DNA of 35,807 nt. Origin: Rhodobacterales bacterium (GTDB lineage: Bacteria; Pseudomonadota; Alphaproteobacteria; Rhodobacterales; Rhodobacteraceae). The stretch is from positions 1-35,807 of the forward strand of contig JAFLCY010000031.1 of assembly GCA_017303485.1 (NCBI GenBank). The letters run 5' to 3'. Each line of letters opens with the position of its first letter. Position 1 is the first letter of the stretch. The position numbers were made by a program, and so were the translations under genes. Under the pieces are notes generated by a model that searched no databases, was not told the origin of the DNA, and was given only the letters and a program-made list of their open reading frames with translations. This document shows positions 14,776-22,405 of the stretch, in pieces.

Positions 14776-16434
14776 ATGGGCGATACGTTCAGACTGATGC
14801 TGGCGCAGCTGAACCCGACGGTCGGCGCGATTGCCGCGAACGTGGCGCGGGCGAAGTCGGCGTGGGACAAGGGCCGGGGCGCGGGGGCGGACATGGTCGC
14901 GCTGACCGAGATGTTCGTGACCGGCTACCAGACCCAGGACCTGATCCTGAAACCCGCCTTCATAGCGGCAGCAGTTGCGGCGGTGGAGGCCTTGGCGCGG
15001 GATTGCGCCGATGGCCCGGCGCTGGGAATCGGCGGGCCGGTGCCGGTTGGGGGGAAGCTCTACAACGGGTACTATGTGCTTGAGGGTGGGCGGGTGCATG
15101 CCCGGGTGCTGAAGCACCATCTGCCGAACGATGCGGTGTTCGATGAAAAGCGGGTCTTCGCCTCGGCTGACGTGCATGGCCCCTATGTGGTGAAGGGGGT
15201 GCGGATCGGCACGCCGATCTGCGAGGATGCCTGGCACCCGGACGTGGCGGAGACGCTGGCCGAGACGGGGGCGGAGATATTGCTGATCCCCAACGGCTCG
15301 CCCTATCACCGGGGCAAGCCGAACCTGCGGCTGAACCTGATGGTAAGCCGCGTGGTGGAGACGGGGTTGCCCCTGGTCTACCTGAACATGGTGGGCGGGC
15401 AGGATGACCAGGTGTTCGACGGGTCGTCGATGGTGTTGAACCCGGGCGGGCGGCTGATGGCGCAGTTGCCGCAGTTCGATGAGTGCGAGGTGATGGTCAC
15501 GTTCCGCCGTGGGGCGGAGGGGTGGCTGGCCGACCCCGGCGAGATCAGTGAAATCCCTCCGATCGGCGAGGCGGATTACCGCGCCTGCGTCATGGCACTG
15601 GGCGACTACATGCGGAAATGCGGGTTCCGGAAGGCCTTGCTGGGTCTGTCGGGGGGGATCGACAGCGCGATTGTCGCGGCAATGGCGGTGGATGCCCTGG
15701 GGCCGGAGAACGTGCGCTGCGTGATGCTGCCCTCGGAGTTCACATCGGCGGAGTCGCTGGAGCTGGCGACGGCGGCAGCGACGGCGCTAGGGTGCCGGTA
15801 TGACTCGGTGCCGATCTCGGGCGCGCAAGGCGCGGTGGGTGAGGCGCTGGCACCGCTGTTCGCGGGGACCGAAGCCGGGATCACCGAGGAGAATATCCAG
15901 AGCCGCCTCCGCGGGCTGATGCTCATGGCACTGTCGAACAAGTTCGGCGAGATGCTTTTGACCACCGGCAACAAGTCGGAAATGGCAGTGGGTTATTGCA
16001 CGATCTACGGCGACATGAACGGCGGCTACAACCCGGTCAAGGACATGTACAAGACCCGGATGTTCCTGACTGCCCGCTGGCGGAACGAGAACCACCGGAG
16101 CTGGATGAAGGGCCCGCCGGGCGAGGTCATCCCGGAGCGGATCATCGCGCGGCCGCCGAGTGCCGAGCTGCGGGCGAACCAGCGCGACGACGACAGCCTG
16201 CCGCCCTATGAGGTGCTGGATGTGATCCTGGAGTGTCTGGTGGAAAAGGAAATGGCGGTCGCGGACATCGTGGCGCTGGGCTTCGTCCGGGCCACGGTGA
16301 AGAAGGTCGAACACCTCTTGTATCTGGCGGAGTACAAGCGCTTCCAGTCGGCCCCCGGCGTGCGGCTGACACAAAAGGCCTTCTGGCTCGACCGCCGTTA
16401 CCCCATCGTCAACCGTTGGCGCGATGACCTCTGA
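14776..16434 (+). CDS. nadE: Glutamine-dependent NAD(+) synthetase
   Basis: Last step of NAD synthesis: amidation of nicotinic acid adenine dinucleotide using ammonia from glutamine. 552 residues, two domains. The N-terminal nitrilase-type glutaminase (1-~250) has the Glu in TEMFVTGYQ, the Lys in LKHHLPND and nucleophile Cys149 in PICEDAW. The C-terminal synthetase has the ATP-binding loop SGGIDSA (292-298), TTGNKSEMAVGYCT and the C-terminal KRFQSAPGVR. The ATG at 14776 has GGGAGG five bases upstream, so I prefer it to the in-frame GTG at 14761. The stop overlaps the next gene by 11 bases. Confidence 0.96.
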   Translation: MGDTFRLMLAQLNPTVGAIAANVARAKSAWDKGRGAGADMVALTEMFVTGYQTQDLILKPAFIAAAVAAVEALARDCADGPALGIGGPVPVGGKLYNGYYVLEGGRVHARVLKHHLPNDAVFDEKRVFASADVHGPYVVKGVRIGTPICEDAWHPDVAETLAETGAEILLIPNGSPYHRGKPNLRLNLMVSRVVETGLPLVYLNMVGGQDDQVFDGSSMVLNPGGRLMAQLPQFDECEVMVTFRRGAEGWLADPGEISEIPPIGEADYRACVMALGDYMRKCGFRKALLGLSGGIDSAIVAAMAVDALGPENVRCVMLPSEFTSAESLELATAAATALGCRYDSVPISGAQGAVGEALAPLFAGTEAGITEENIQSRLRGLMLMALSNKFGEMLLTTGNKSEMAVGYCTIYGDMNGGYNPVKDMYKTRMFLTARWRNENHRSWMKGPPGEVIPERIIARPPSAELRANQRDDDSLPPYEVLDVILECLVEKEMAVADIVALGFVRATVKKVEHLLYLAEYKRFQSAPGVRLTQKAFWLDRRYPIVNRWRDDL

Positions 16435-16798
16435 GATCGTCGTCGTCAACTTCTACGCCCTGCGCGATCCGGGCGGCTTTGACCGGGCGCTGAAGGCGCT
16501 TGTCCCCCGGGTGCGGTTGCAGGGGCACGAAGGGCTGCGAAGCTACCGCTTCTTCGGATCGGGCCCGAAGGAGCGGCGTCTGGTGGCGATCTATGAGGGG
16601 CCGGAGGCCTGGGTCGGGCATCATGACCTGATCATGGGCTGGCAGGAGATGGTCGCCCTGCGCGCGGCGGCCCGGTTGGCGCGGACCGATCTGTACGGAC
16701 CGATCAGCCCGCCGATGCAGGCCTGGATCGACGAGATGGGGCTGGGCAGGAAGCTCCGTCACCAGGGTGAGGCGATTGCCGGATTTCGCCGGGGATAG
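16424..16798 (+). CDS. Small conserved-looking hypothetical protein, overlaps nadE
   Basis: A 124-residue protein whose ATG lies 11 bases inside the end of nadE, so translation is probably coupled. I do not recognise it with certainty. The N-terminal part (EIVVVNFYALRDPGGF, LRSYRFFGSGPKERRLVAIYEGPEAW) alternates beta-strand and helix like the dimeric alpha-beta barrel fold of ABM-type monooxygenases and related small proteins; this is an impression, not a match. A short basic C-terminus follows. No signal peptide or membrane segment. Position suggests co-expression with NAD synthesis. Confidence 0.72.
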   Translation: MTSEIVVVNFYALRDPGGFDRALKALVPRVRLQGHEGLRSYRFFGSGPKERRLVAIYEGPEAWVGHHDLIMGWQEMVALRAAARLARTDLYGPISPPMQAWIDEMGLGRKLRHQGEAIAGFRRG

Positions 16799-16866
16799 CA
16801 GTCCCAAGGTCGACCGATGCCACTTCCTGCGCTAGTCTGGCCGAAGGACAAGCGCAGGAGGGTGGA

Positions 16867-17808
16867 ATGATGATCCGATTGGCAAGTCTGCTGACACTGT
16901 GCGCCGCCCCGGCCGGGGCCGAGACGCTGCGGGTGATGAGCTTCAACGTCTGGGGCGGCGGCGCGAACGAGGGCAAGGGCATCGAGGAGACGGTGGCCGC
17001 GATCAAGGCTGCCGGGGCCGATGTGGTTGGCTTGCAGGAGACGCGGCTGGAAAGCGACCCCTGCACGGCGGAAAGCTGCCCGGCGGTGGGCGACAGTGTC
17101 GCGCCCGCCATTGCCGAGGCGTTGGGCTGGCACGTCCATGACCAGAAGGGCGAGAACGTCGCGCTATGGGCCAATGCGGTGATCTCGCGCTATCCGATCG
17201 GGGCGGCCTCGGCCAATGACCTTGGGGTGGCGCTGGACGTGAACGGCAAGACGGTCTGGCTGTTCAACGTGCATCTGGATGACGAGCCCTATCAACCCTA
17301 CCAGCTGCTTGGCATCGAATACGGCCCCGCCCCTTTCATCTCTACCGAGGCGGAGGCGGTGAAGTTCGCGACCGAGACGCGCGGCCCGGCGCTGGATTTG
17401 CTGGCGGGGGACATGGCGGCGGCAGCGGGCGCAGTGGCGGTCTTCGTGACCGGCGATTTCAACGAACCCCCGGCGCTGGACTGGACACCTGAAGTGGTGG
17501 CCAGCGGGGCGAAGCCGATCGCGGTGGTCTGGCCCACGACCGGGCGGCTGATGGCCGAGGGCTTCATTGATGCCTATCGTGCGGTGCATCCCGATCCGGT
17601 GGCCAAGCCCGCCTATACCTGGACGCCAAGCTATGACGAGGCTGCAACCGACGACGAGCCCGACCGCATCGACTATGTACTGGTGCGGGGCGAAGGGGTG
17701 ACGGTGACCGATGCCGCCATCGTCGGCGAGGACGGCCCGCGCAGCGACATCGTGGTCATGCCCTGGCCCTCGGATCACCGGGCGGTGGTGGCTCAGGTGG
17801 AGTTCTGA
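16867..17808 (+). CDS. Exported endonuclease/exonuclease/phosphatase (EEP) family protein
   Basis: A 313-residue protein with a short Sec signal peptide (to about residue 18, APAGA/ET), so probably periplasmic or secreted. The EEP metal-dependent hydrolase motifs are in order: MSFNVWGG (Asn27), GLQET (Glu, metal), NVHLDDEP, GDFNEPP, DRIDYVL and SDHRAVV. The family includes nucleases, sphingomyelinases and inositol phosphatases; the substrate cannot be told. Two Cys residues (DPCTAESCP, ~65-70) could form a disulfide. A ribosome site (GGAGGG) lies upstream of the ATG. The gene ends 6 bases before a REP-like hairpin and converges with pfkB. Confidence 0.9.
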   Translation: MMIRLASLLTLCAAPAGAETLRVMSFNVWGGGANEGKGIEETVAAIKAAGADVVGLQETRLESDPCTAESCPAVGDSVAPAIAEALGWHVHDQKGENVALWANAVISRYPIGAASANDLGVALDVNGKTVWLFNVHLDDEPYQPYQLLGIEYGPAPFISTEAEAVKFATETRGPALDLLAGDMAAAAGAVAVFVTGDFNEPPALDWTPEVVASGAKPIAVVWPTTGRLMAEGFIDAYRAVHPDPVAKPAYTWTPSYDEAATDDEPDRIDYVLVRGEGVTVTDAAIVGEDGPRSDIVVMPWPSDHRAVVAQVEF

Positions 17809-17813
17809 GCGAC

Positions 17814-17836
17814 GGTGGGCAGATTGCCCACCCTAC
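17814..17836. repeat. Single REP-like hairpin between convergent genes
   Basis: GGTGGGCA-GAT-TGCCCACC (17814-17832) followed by CTAC, again GTAG towards the stem on the minus strand. It separates the EEP gene from pfkB and may serve as a shared 3' end structure. Confidence 0.65.
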
Positions 17837-17839
17837 AGA

Positions 17840-18787
17840 TCACACCGCGCTGACCGTGCATTCGCGCAGAAGCCGCATCACGTCTTCCGGGCGGCAGAGT
17901 TGGGTCGCGTCGGTGGTGACGGCAGCGGAGGCAGCGGCAGAGCCAAGCGCCAGCGCCTCGGCATGGGTTTGGCCCTGTGCCAGCGCGAGGACGAAAGCGG
18001 CGACGAAGCTGTCGCCCGCGCCGACGGTGGATTTGACGCGCACCTTGGCCGCCTTGGCGAAGAGCTTCTGCTCGGCGTCAGCCAGCACGTTGCCCTCGGC
18101 CCCGCGCGCGACGATCACGATCTTCGCCACACCGCGGTGAACCAGCGCCTGCGCGAAGTCCGCAGTGTCGGCGAGGGTGGGGAGCGGCTTTCCGGCCAGT
18201 TCCTCGCCCTCCGGCCCGTCCATCCGCAGGACTTCAAGGCCGGGGATCGGGTGGCGGACGGCTTCGGTCAGGGTGGAGCCGGAGGTATCCAGCACGATCC
18301 GGCTTTCCGGCATCGAGGCGGCGAGTTGCGCGGGGAAGTCGACCGGCACGCCGGGGGGCTGGCTGCCGGAAATCACCGAGATGCCGCCCGGCCGCGCAGT
18401 GGCGCGGAGGAGGGTGAAGACGCGGGCACGCTCCGCCTCGCCCCAGACCGGGCCGGGGAGCATGAAGCGGAACTGCTTGCCGGAGGTGGCTTCGTTCACG
18501 GTGAGCGACTGACGGGTTTCGCCGGGACCGAGGATCGACAGGAATGTTACGCCTTCGGCCCGGATCAGGCCGGCAAGCCGGTCGCCGGTCAGCCCGCCGA
18601 TTGCGACCAGCGCCAGGCTGTCGCCGCCGAGCGACTTGATCGCGCGGCTGACGTTCAACCCGCCGCCGCCGGGGTCGAGCAAGGGTTCGGCGCAGCGCAG
18701 CTTGTGGCCGGGGGTCAGCTCATGCACCTCGGTCGCCATGTCGAGCGCGGGGTTGAGCGTCAGGGTGAGGATCGGAAGCTGGGACAT
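17840..18787 (-). CDS. pfkB: PfkB-type 6-phosphofructokinase (or 1-phosphofructokinase)
   Basis: A ribokinase-fold sugar-phosphate kinase of 315 residues. LTLTLNPALDMATEV at the N-terminus, LRCAEPLLDPGGGGLNVSRAI (PfkB signature 1), TRQSLTVNEATSGKQFRFMLPG, and STVGAGDSFVAAF with catalytic Asp259 are close to E. coli PfkB (Pfk-2). Likely reaction: fructose 6-phosphate to fructose 1,6-bisphosphate; FruK or LacC activity is not excluded. There are no fructose PTS genes next to it, which argues against FruK. The start is the ATG at 18787 (MSQLPILTLTLNP); the frame extends upstream only through non-coding DNA. Confidence 0.88.
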   Translation of the reverse strand: MSQLPILTLTLNPALDMATEVHELTPGHKLRCAEPLLDPGGGGLNVSRAIKSLGGDSLALVAIGGLTGDRLAGLIRAEGVTFLSILGPGETRQSLTVNEATSGKQFRFMLPGPVWGEAERARVFTLLRATARPGGISVISGSQPPGVPVDFPAQLAASMPESRIVLDTSGSTLTEAVRHPIPGLEVLRMDGPEGEELAGKPLPTLADTADFAQALVHRGVAKIVIVARGAEGNVLADAEQKLFAKAAKVRVKSTVGAGDSFVAAFVLALAQGQTHAEALALGSAAASAAVTTDATQLCRPEDVMRLLRECTVSAV

Positions 18788-18841
18788 GCGGCACCTGTTC
18801 GTGTTACCGCTATCATAAAGGCTTCGCGTGGAAATGGAACT

Positions 18842-18914
18842 GCCCCCGGTCGTGGTGACCGGGGGCAAAAATCTTGAGGAAGATTTTTGGCAAATTCCTT
18901 GCTTAAGGAATTTG
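18842..18914 (-). repeat. Three-hairpin 3'-end module, copy 1
   Basis: Reading on minus, 10 bases after the stop of the MBL gene: CAAATTCCTT-AAGC-AAGGAATTTG, then AAAAATCTT-CCTC-AAGATTTTT, then GCCCCCGGTC/GACCGGGGGC. Each is a perfect stem. The same order and similar sequence follow gcvP at 28899-28968. Confidence 0.8.
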
Positions 18915-18924
18915 GCTTCCGGCC

Positions 18925-19854
18925 TCAGCCATTCAGCATCAACTGGTAGCTGGCGGGTACGAAGCGGAAGCCGTCGTCCTTTGCCTCGACATAGCCCAGG
19001 GCCGGGAAGGGCATGTGATAGCCGATGAAGGGGATACGGTCGGCGGCAATCATCCCGAAGATCTGTTTGCGCACGGCGGCGGCAGTGGGTTTGTCGGCGT
19101 CGAAGCGAACCTCCCAGTCGGGTTTCTGCAAGGACCAGACATAGTGGTTGGCGGTGTCGGCGGTGAGCATCAGGCGCTGGCCGTCGGATTCGATGTGATA
19201 GACCATGTGGCCGGGGGAATGGCCGAAGGCGTTCATCCCGGTGATGCCCGAGGCGACGCTGCCGCCATCGTCGAGGAAGGTGATCTTCTCGTTCAGGGGT
19301 TTCACGTTCTTGTCGAAACCCTCGTTCGCCGCCCCGGACCAGTAGCTGTGCTCGGTGCCGCCGGTAAGATAGCGGGCGTTGGCGAAGGTCGGCGTGGTGC
19401 CGTCCGCGCCCATCAGCCCGCCGATATGGTCGCCATGCATGTGGGTCAGGACCACGGCGTCGACCTGGTCGGGGGCGATCCCGGCCGCGGACAATGCGGC
19501 GAGCGTGCCTTCGGCGGCAAGCCCGGTGTCGAAAAGCACCAGCTCCGCCCCGGTGTTGACGAGGGTGGGCGTGAAGAAGTTCTGCGTCCGGTCCGCCGGG
19601 ATGAAGTTCGCGGCGGAAAGCGCGGCAAAGTCTTCAGGGCTGGCATTGGTGCCGAAGGTTTCCTGCGGCTTGTCGCCCGCACGGGAGCCGACGAGTAGCG
19701 CTGTCACCTCGAAGGCGCCCAGCTTGAAGCGGTGGAAGGGGGCAAAGCCCGCGCCCTGCATCTCGGCCTTGGCGAAGGCGGGGGCGGGAAGCGCGGCGGC
19801 AAGGGGCATCGTGGCACCGGCGAAAAGCGCCTGGCGGCGGGAAAGCCTGGTCAT
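18925..19854 (-). CDS. Exported MBL-fold metallohydrolase (Tat-type signal)
   Basis: A 309-residue metallo-beta-lactamase-fold protein. The N-terminus LSRRQALFAG followed by an Ala-rich stretch and AFA/KA (about residue 28) looks like a twin-arginine signal. The zinc site is LTHMHGDHIGG (His138, His140, Asp142, His143), with the later His in GHSPGHM, the Asp in TADTANH and a final His in GYHMPFP. Members resemble quorum-quenching lactonases and other hydrolases; the substrate is unknown. It is not a class B beta-lactamase by motif. It is followed by the three-hairpin module and then pfkB. Confidence 0.87.
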   Translation of the reverse strand: MTRLSRRQALFAGATMPLAAALPAPAFAKAEMQGAGFAPFHRFKLGAFEVTALLVGSRAGDKPQETFGTNASPEDFAALSAANFIPADRTQNFFTPTLVNTGAELVLFDTGLAAEGTLAALSAAGIAPDQVDAVVLTHMHGDHIGGLMGADGTTPTFANARYLTGGTEHSYWSGAANEGFDKNVKPLNEKITFLDDGGSVASGITGMNAFGHSPGHMVYHIESDGQRLMLTADTANHYVWSLQKPDWEVRFDADKPTAAAVRKQIFGMIAADRIPFIGYHMPFPALGYVEAKDDGFRFVPASYQLMLNG

Positions 19855-19975
19855 CCGTGTCCTCCTATTGTTGCGTGGTGCAAGGGTAGGACAGGTTGGC
19901 GAGTCGTCGGGTCACGGGCGCGTCAAGTGTGGTGCGGTCCTGCACAAGAGATGTGCGTGAGGGCCGGGAACCGGA

Positions 19976-20386
19976 TCATTCCCACCAGGGGTCGATGGCC
20001 GAGATGTCGTCGTCGGACCAGCCGAAATGATGCGCGATCTCGTGGATCACGACATGGGTGACAAGTTCCTGGATCGAGACATTGCCGCGTTCGGCCCATT
20101 CGTCGAGGATCGGGCGGCGGAAAAGCCAGACCACATCGGGGCGTGTCATCTGGTCGGCGGTGGATTTCTCGGTCAGGGGTATGCCGTCGTACAGGCCGGT
20201 GAGGTCGAAGGCATCGTCGATGCCCAGTTCTTCCAGCATCTCCTCTTCGGGGAACTCCTCGACGCGCAGCCGGACGTGGGTGGCTGGCTCGCGGAACGGT
20301 TCGGGAAGGGTCGAGATCGCTTCGTGCGCAAGCTGTTCGAGAAAGGCGAGTGAGGGGGCGATGCTATCGGGGGCGGGATTGGTCAT
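19976..20386 (-). CDS. Small zincin-like metallopeptidase family protein
   Basis: A 136-residue protein with the zinc motif HEIAHHFGWSDDDISAID (115-132), i.e. HExxH with a third His/Asp ligand region, as in the DUF1025/minimal zincin family common in bacteria. The acidic N-half (VEEFPEEEMLEELGID) and GLYDGIPL, VWLFRRPILDEW are family features. Peptidase activity is assumed from the motif; related proteins have sometimes been misnamed in databases. No signal peptide, so cytoplasmic. Start at the ATG at 20386 (MTNPAPDS); the longer open frame upstream runs across the divergent region and is not coding. Confidence 0.85.
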   Translation of the reverse strand: MTNPAPDSIAPSLAFLEQLAHEAISTLPEPFREPATHVRLRVEEFPEEEMLEELGIDDAFDLTGLYDGIPLTEKSTADQMTRPDVVWLFRRPILDEWAERGNVSIQELVTHVVIHEIAHHFGWSDDDISAIDPWWE

Positions 20387-20483
20387 GCCAAGAAGATAGG
20401 CAGCACGGCGGGTCGGGGGAAGGGGGTGCGGCAAGCCGGCACCGGCTGTGCTAGGCTGGTGCGAACGGCGGGAGGAGGCAGGC

Positions 20484-20912
20484 ATGGCGAAGGAAGTGAA
20501 GACGACAAGTGCGCCCCTGGACCGGGATGCCTGGCTTGCGGGGGTGGACCCGAAACGGCGGGACGAGGCCGCGCGGCTTCTGGACCTTTTCACCGAGGCG
20601 ACGGGCTGGGAGCCGCGCCTCTGGGGGCCGTCGATGGTGGGGTTCGGGCGCTATGCCTATCGCTATGCCAGCGGTCATTCGGGCGAGAGCCTGGCCACAG
20701 GCTTCTCGCCGCGCAAGGCGGAGCTGTCGATCTACCTGATGCCGGGGGGCGGGGATTTCGGGGCCATCCTGTCGCAGCTCGGGCCGCACCGGATGACCAC
20801 GGGCTGCCTTTACATCAAGCGACTGGACACGGTGGACGAGGCCGTGTTGCGCGAGCTGATCCGTGCAGGACTGGAGGATCTGGCGCGGCAGTGGCCGGTG
20901 CAGCCGGTGTGA
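20484..20912 (+). CDS. DUF1801 domain protein
   Basis: A 142-residue cytoplasmic protein of the DUF1801 (YdhG-like) family. The family core is seen as DPKRRDEAARLLDLFTEATG, LWGPSMVGFGRYAYRYASGH, FSPRKAELSIYLMPG, LGPHRMTTGCLYIKRLDTVD and the last helix VLRELIRAGLEDL. The fold is SHS2/YdhG-like with no assigned biochemical role. The ATG at 20484 has an excellent GGAGGAGG upstream (20471-20478). The gene diverges from the zincin gene and lies 100 bp before gltX on the same strand. Confidence 0.87.
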   Translation: MAKEVKTTSAPLDRDAWLAGVDPKRRDEAARLLDLFTEATGWEPRLWGPSMVGFGRYAYRYASGHSGESLATGFSPRKAELSIYLMPGGGDFGAILSQLGPHRMTTGCLYIKRLDTVDEAVLRELIRAGLEDLARQWPVQPV

Positions 20913-21012
20913 GGCCCTGGACGACCTTGCCACCGAAGGCGGCGGGGTTCGGTCAACTGGACAAAACCGGGGCCATGTGACAGGGAAGGGCGGTTCCAAG
21001 GAGCCGCTTCAA

Positions 21013-22338
21013 ATGACCGTCACCACCCGCTTCGCCCCCTCGCCCACCGGCTGGATCCATGTCGGCAACCTGCGCACCGCACTGATGAACTACCTGATCG
21101 CCCGCCAGAACCGCGGCGAGTTCATCCTGCGGCTGGATGACACCGATCAGGAACGGTCGAAGCAGGAATATATCGACGGGCTGAAGGAAGACCTGAACTG
21201 GCTCGGGATCAAGTACGACCGGATCGAGCAGCAGTCGAAGCGTATGGCGCGCTATGCCGAGGCGGCCGAACAGTTGAAGGCGGCAGGGCGGTTCTACGAG
21301 TGCTTCGAGAGCCCGGTCGAGCTGGACCTGAAGCGGAAGAAGCAGCTGAACATGGGCAAGCCGCCGGTCTATGACCGCGCGGCGCTGGCGCTGACCGAGG
21401 CGCAGAAGGACGCATACCGCGCCGAGGGGAGGCAGGGCTACTGGCGCTTCAAGCTGGATCAGGAGCGGATCGAGTGGAAGGACGGGATCATCGGGGACAT
21501 CTCGATTGATGCGGCTTCGGTCTCGGACCCGGTGCTGATCAAGGCGGACGGGCAGGTGCTGTATACCTTCGCGTCGTCGGTGGATGACGTGGACATGGGC
21601 GTGACCCATATCGTGCGCGGCGCGGACCATGTGACGAACACTGCGACGCAGATCCAGATCATGAAGGCGCTTGGCGGCACCCCGCCGACCTTTGCGCATC
21701 ATTCGCTGCTGACCGGGCCGCAGGGCGAGGAATTGTCCAAGCGGCTGGGCGTGCTGTCCCTGCGCGACCTGCGGGCGCGGGGGGTGGAGCCGATGGCGCT
21801 CTTGTCGCTGATGGCGCGGCTGGGATCGTCGAAGCCGGTGGAACTGGCGGCGTCGATGGACGATCTGGTCGCCGGGTTCGACATCGGGTCCTTCGGCGCG
21901 GCGCCGACCAAGTTCGACGCCGAGGACCTGTTTCCTTTGACCCGGCATCATGTGCAGGGCCTGCCCTATGCGGCGGTGAAAGAGCGGGTGCTGGCTCTGG
22001 GAGTGCCGGAGGCCGAGGCGGAAGTGTTCTGGGCGGTGGCAAAGGGCAATATCACTGTGCTGGCTGATCTCGCCGACTGGTGGGCACTGTTCCGTGACGG
22101 CGCCGCGCCGGTGGTGGAAGACGGCGACCGCGAGTTCGTGGCGCAGGCGCTGGCGATGTTGCCCGCGCAGCCCTGGACGACGGCCACCTGGGGCGAATGG
22201 ACCCAGGCGGTGAAAGAGGCGACAGGCCGCAAGGGCAAGGACCTGTTCCGCCCGCTGCGCCGGGCCCTGACGGGCCGCGACGCGGGGCCCGAGATGGCGG
22301 ATGTGATGCCGCTTCTGCACAAGGTGCCGGGCGTCTGA
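21013..22338 (+). CDS. gltX: Glutamate--tRNA ligase (GluRS2-type)
   Basis: Charges tRNA with glutamate. 441 residues, a little shorter than the usual 465-500. The class I signatures are FAPSPTGWIHVGNLRTAL (HIGH-type HVGN at 16-19) and the KMSKS-type ELSKR (240-244). LYTFASSVDDVDMGVTHIVRGADH is the conserved centre, and a C-terminal alpha-helical anticodon-binding domain follows. Alphaproteobacteria often have two GluRS; one may misacylate tRNA-Gln for later amidation. This one is of the shorter type, but which tRNA it prefers cannot be read here. The ATG at 21013 begins MTVTTRFAPSPTG; GGAGCC is a weak ribosome site. Confidence 0.95.
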   Translation: MTVTTRFAPSPTGWIHVGNLRTALMNYLIARQNRGEFILRLDDTDQERSKQEYIDGLKEDLNWLGIKYDRIEQQSKRMARYAEAAEQLKAAGRFYECFESPVELDLKRKKQLNMGKPPVYDRAALALTEAQKDAYRAEGRQGYWRFKLDQERIEWKDGIIGDISIDAASVSDPVLIKADGQVLYTFASSVDDVDMGVTHIVRGADHVTNTATQIQIMKALGGTPPTFAHHSLLTGPQGEELSKRLGVLSLRDLRARGVEPMALLSLMARLGSSKPVELAASMDDLVAGFDIGSFGAAPTKFDAEDLFPLTRHHVQGLPYAAVKERVLALGVPEAEAEVFWAVAKGNITVLADLADWWALFRDGAAPVVEDGDREFVAQALAMLPAQPWTTATWGEWTQAVKEATGRKGKDLFRPLRRALTGRDAGPEMADVMPLLHKVPGV

Positions 22339-22353
22339 GCCTGAGGCCGGCCG

Positions 22354-22376
22354 CCGGAGGGTTTCACACCCTCCGG
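22354..22376. terminator. Hairpin downstream of gltX
   Basis: CCGGAGGGT-TTCAC-ACCCTCCGG, a perfect 9-bp stem 15 bases after the gltX stop, followed by a C-rich stretch and GGATATTT. The GGGTTTCAC loop side and the following A/T-ATTT recur after serB at 10169-10200. Confidence 0.6.
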
Positions 22377-22405
22377 ACCTCCCGTGGGATATTTCCTGAC
22401 AGAAA

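Noticed and set aside
18925-19854. MBL-fold protein as a metallo-beta-lactamase resistance gene
   Set aside because: The zinc motif is general to the superfamily; Tat-like signal and overall sequence fit other exported hydrolases, and no resistance context exists.
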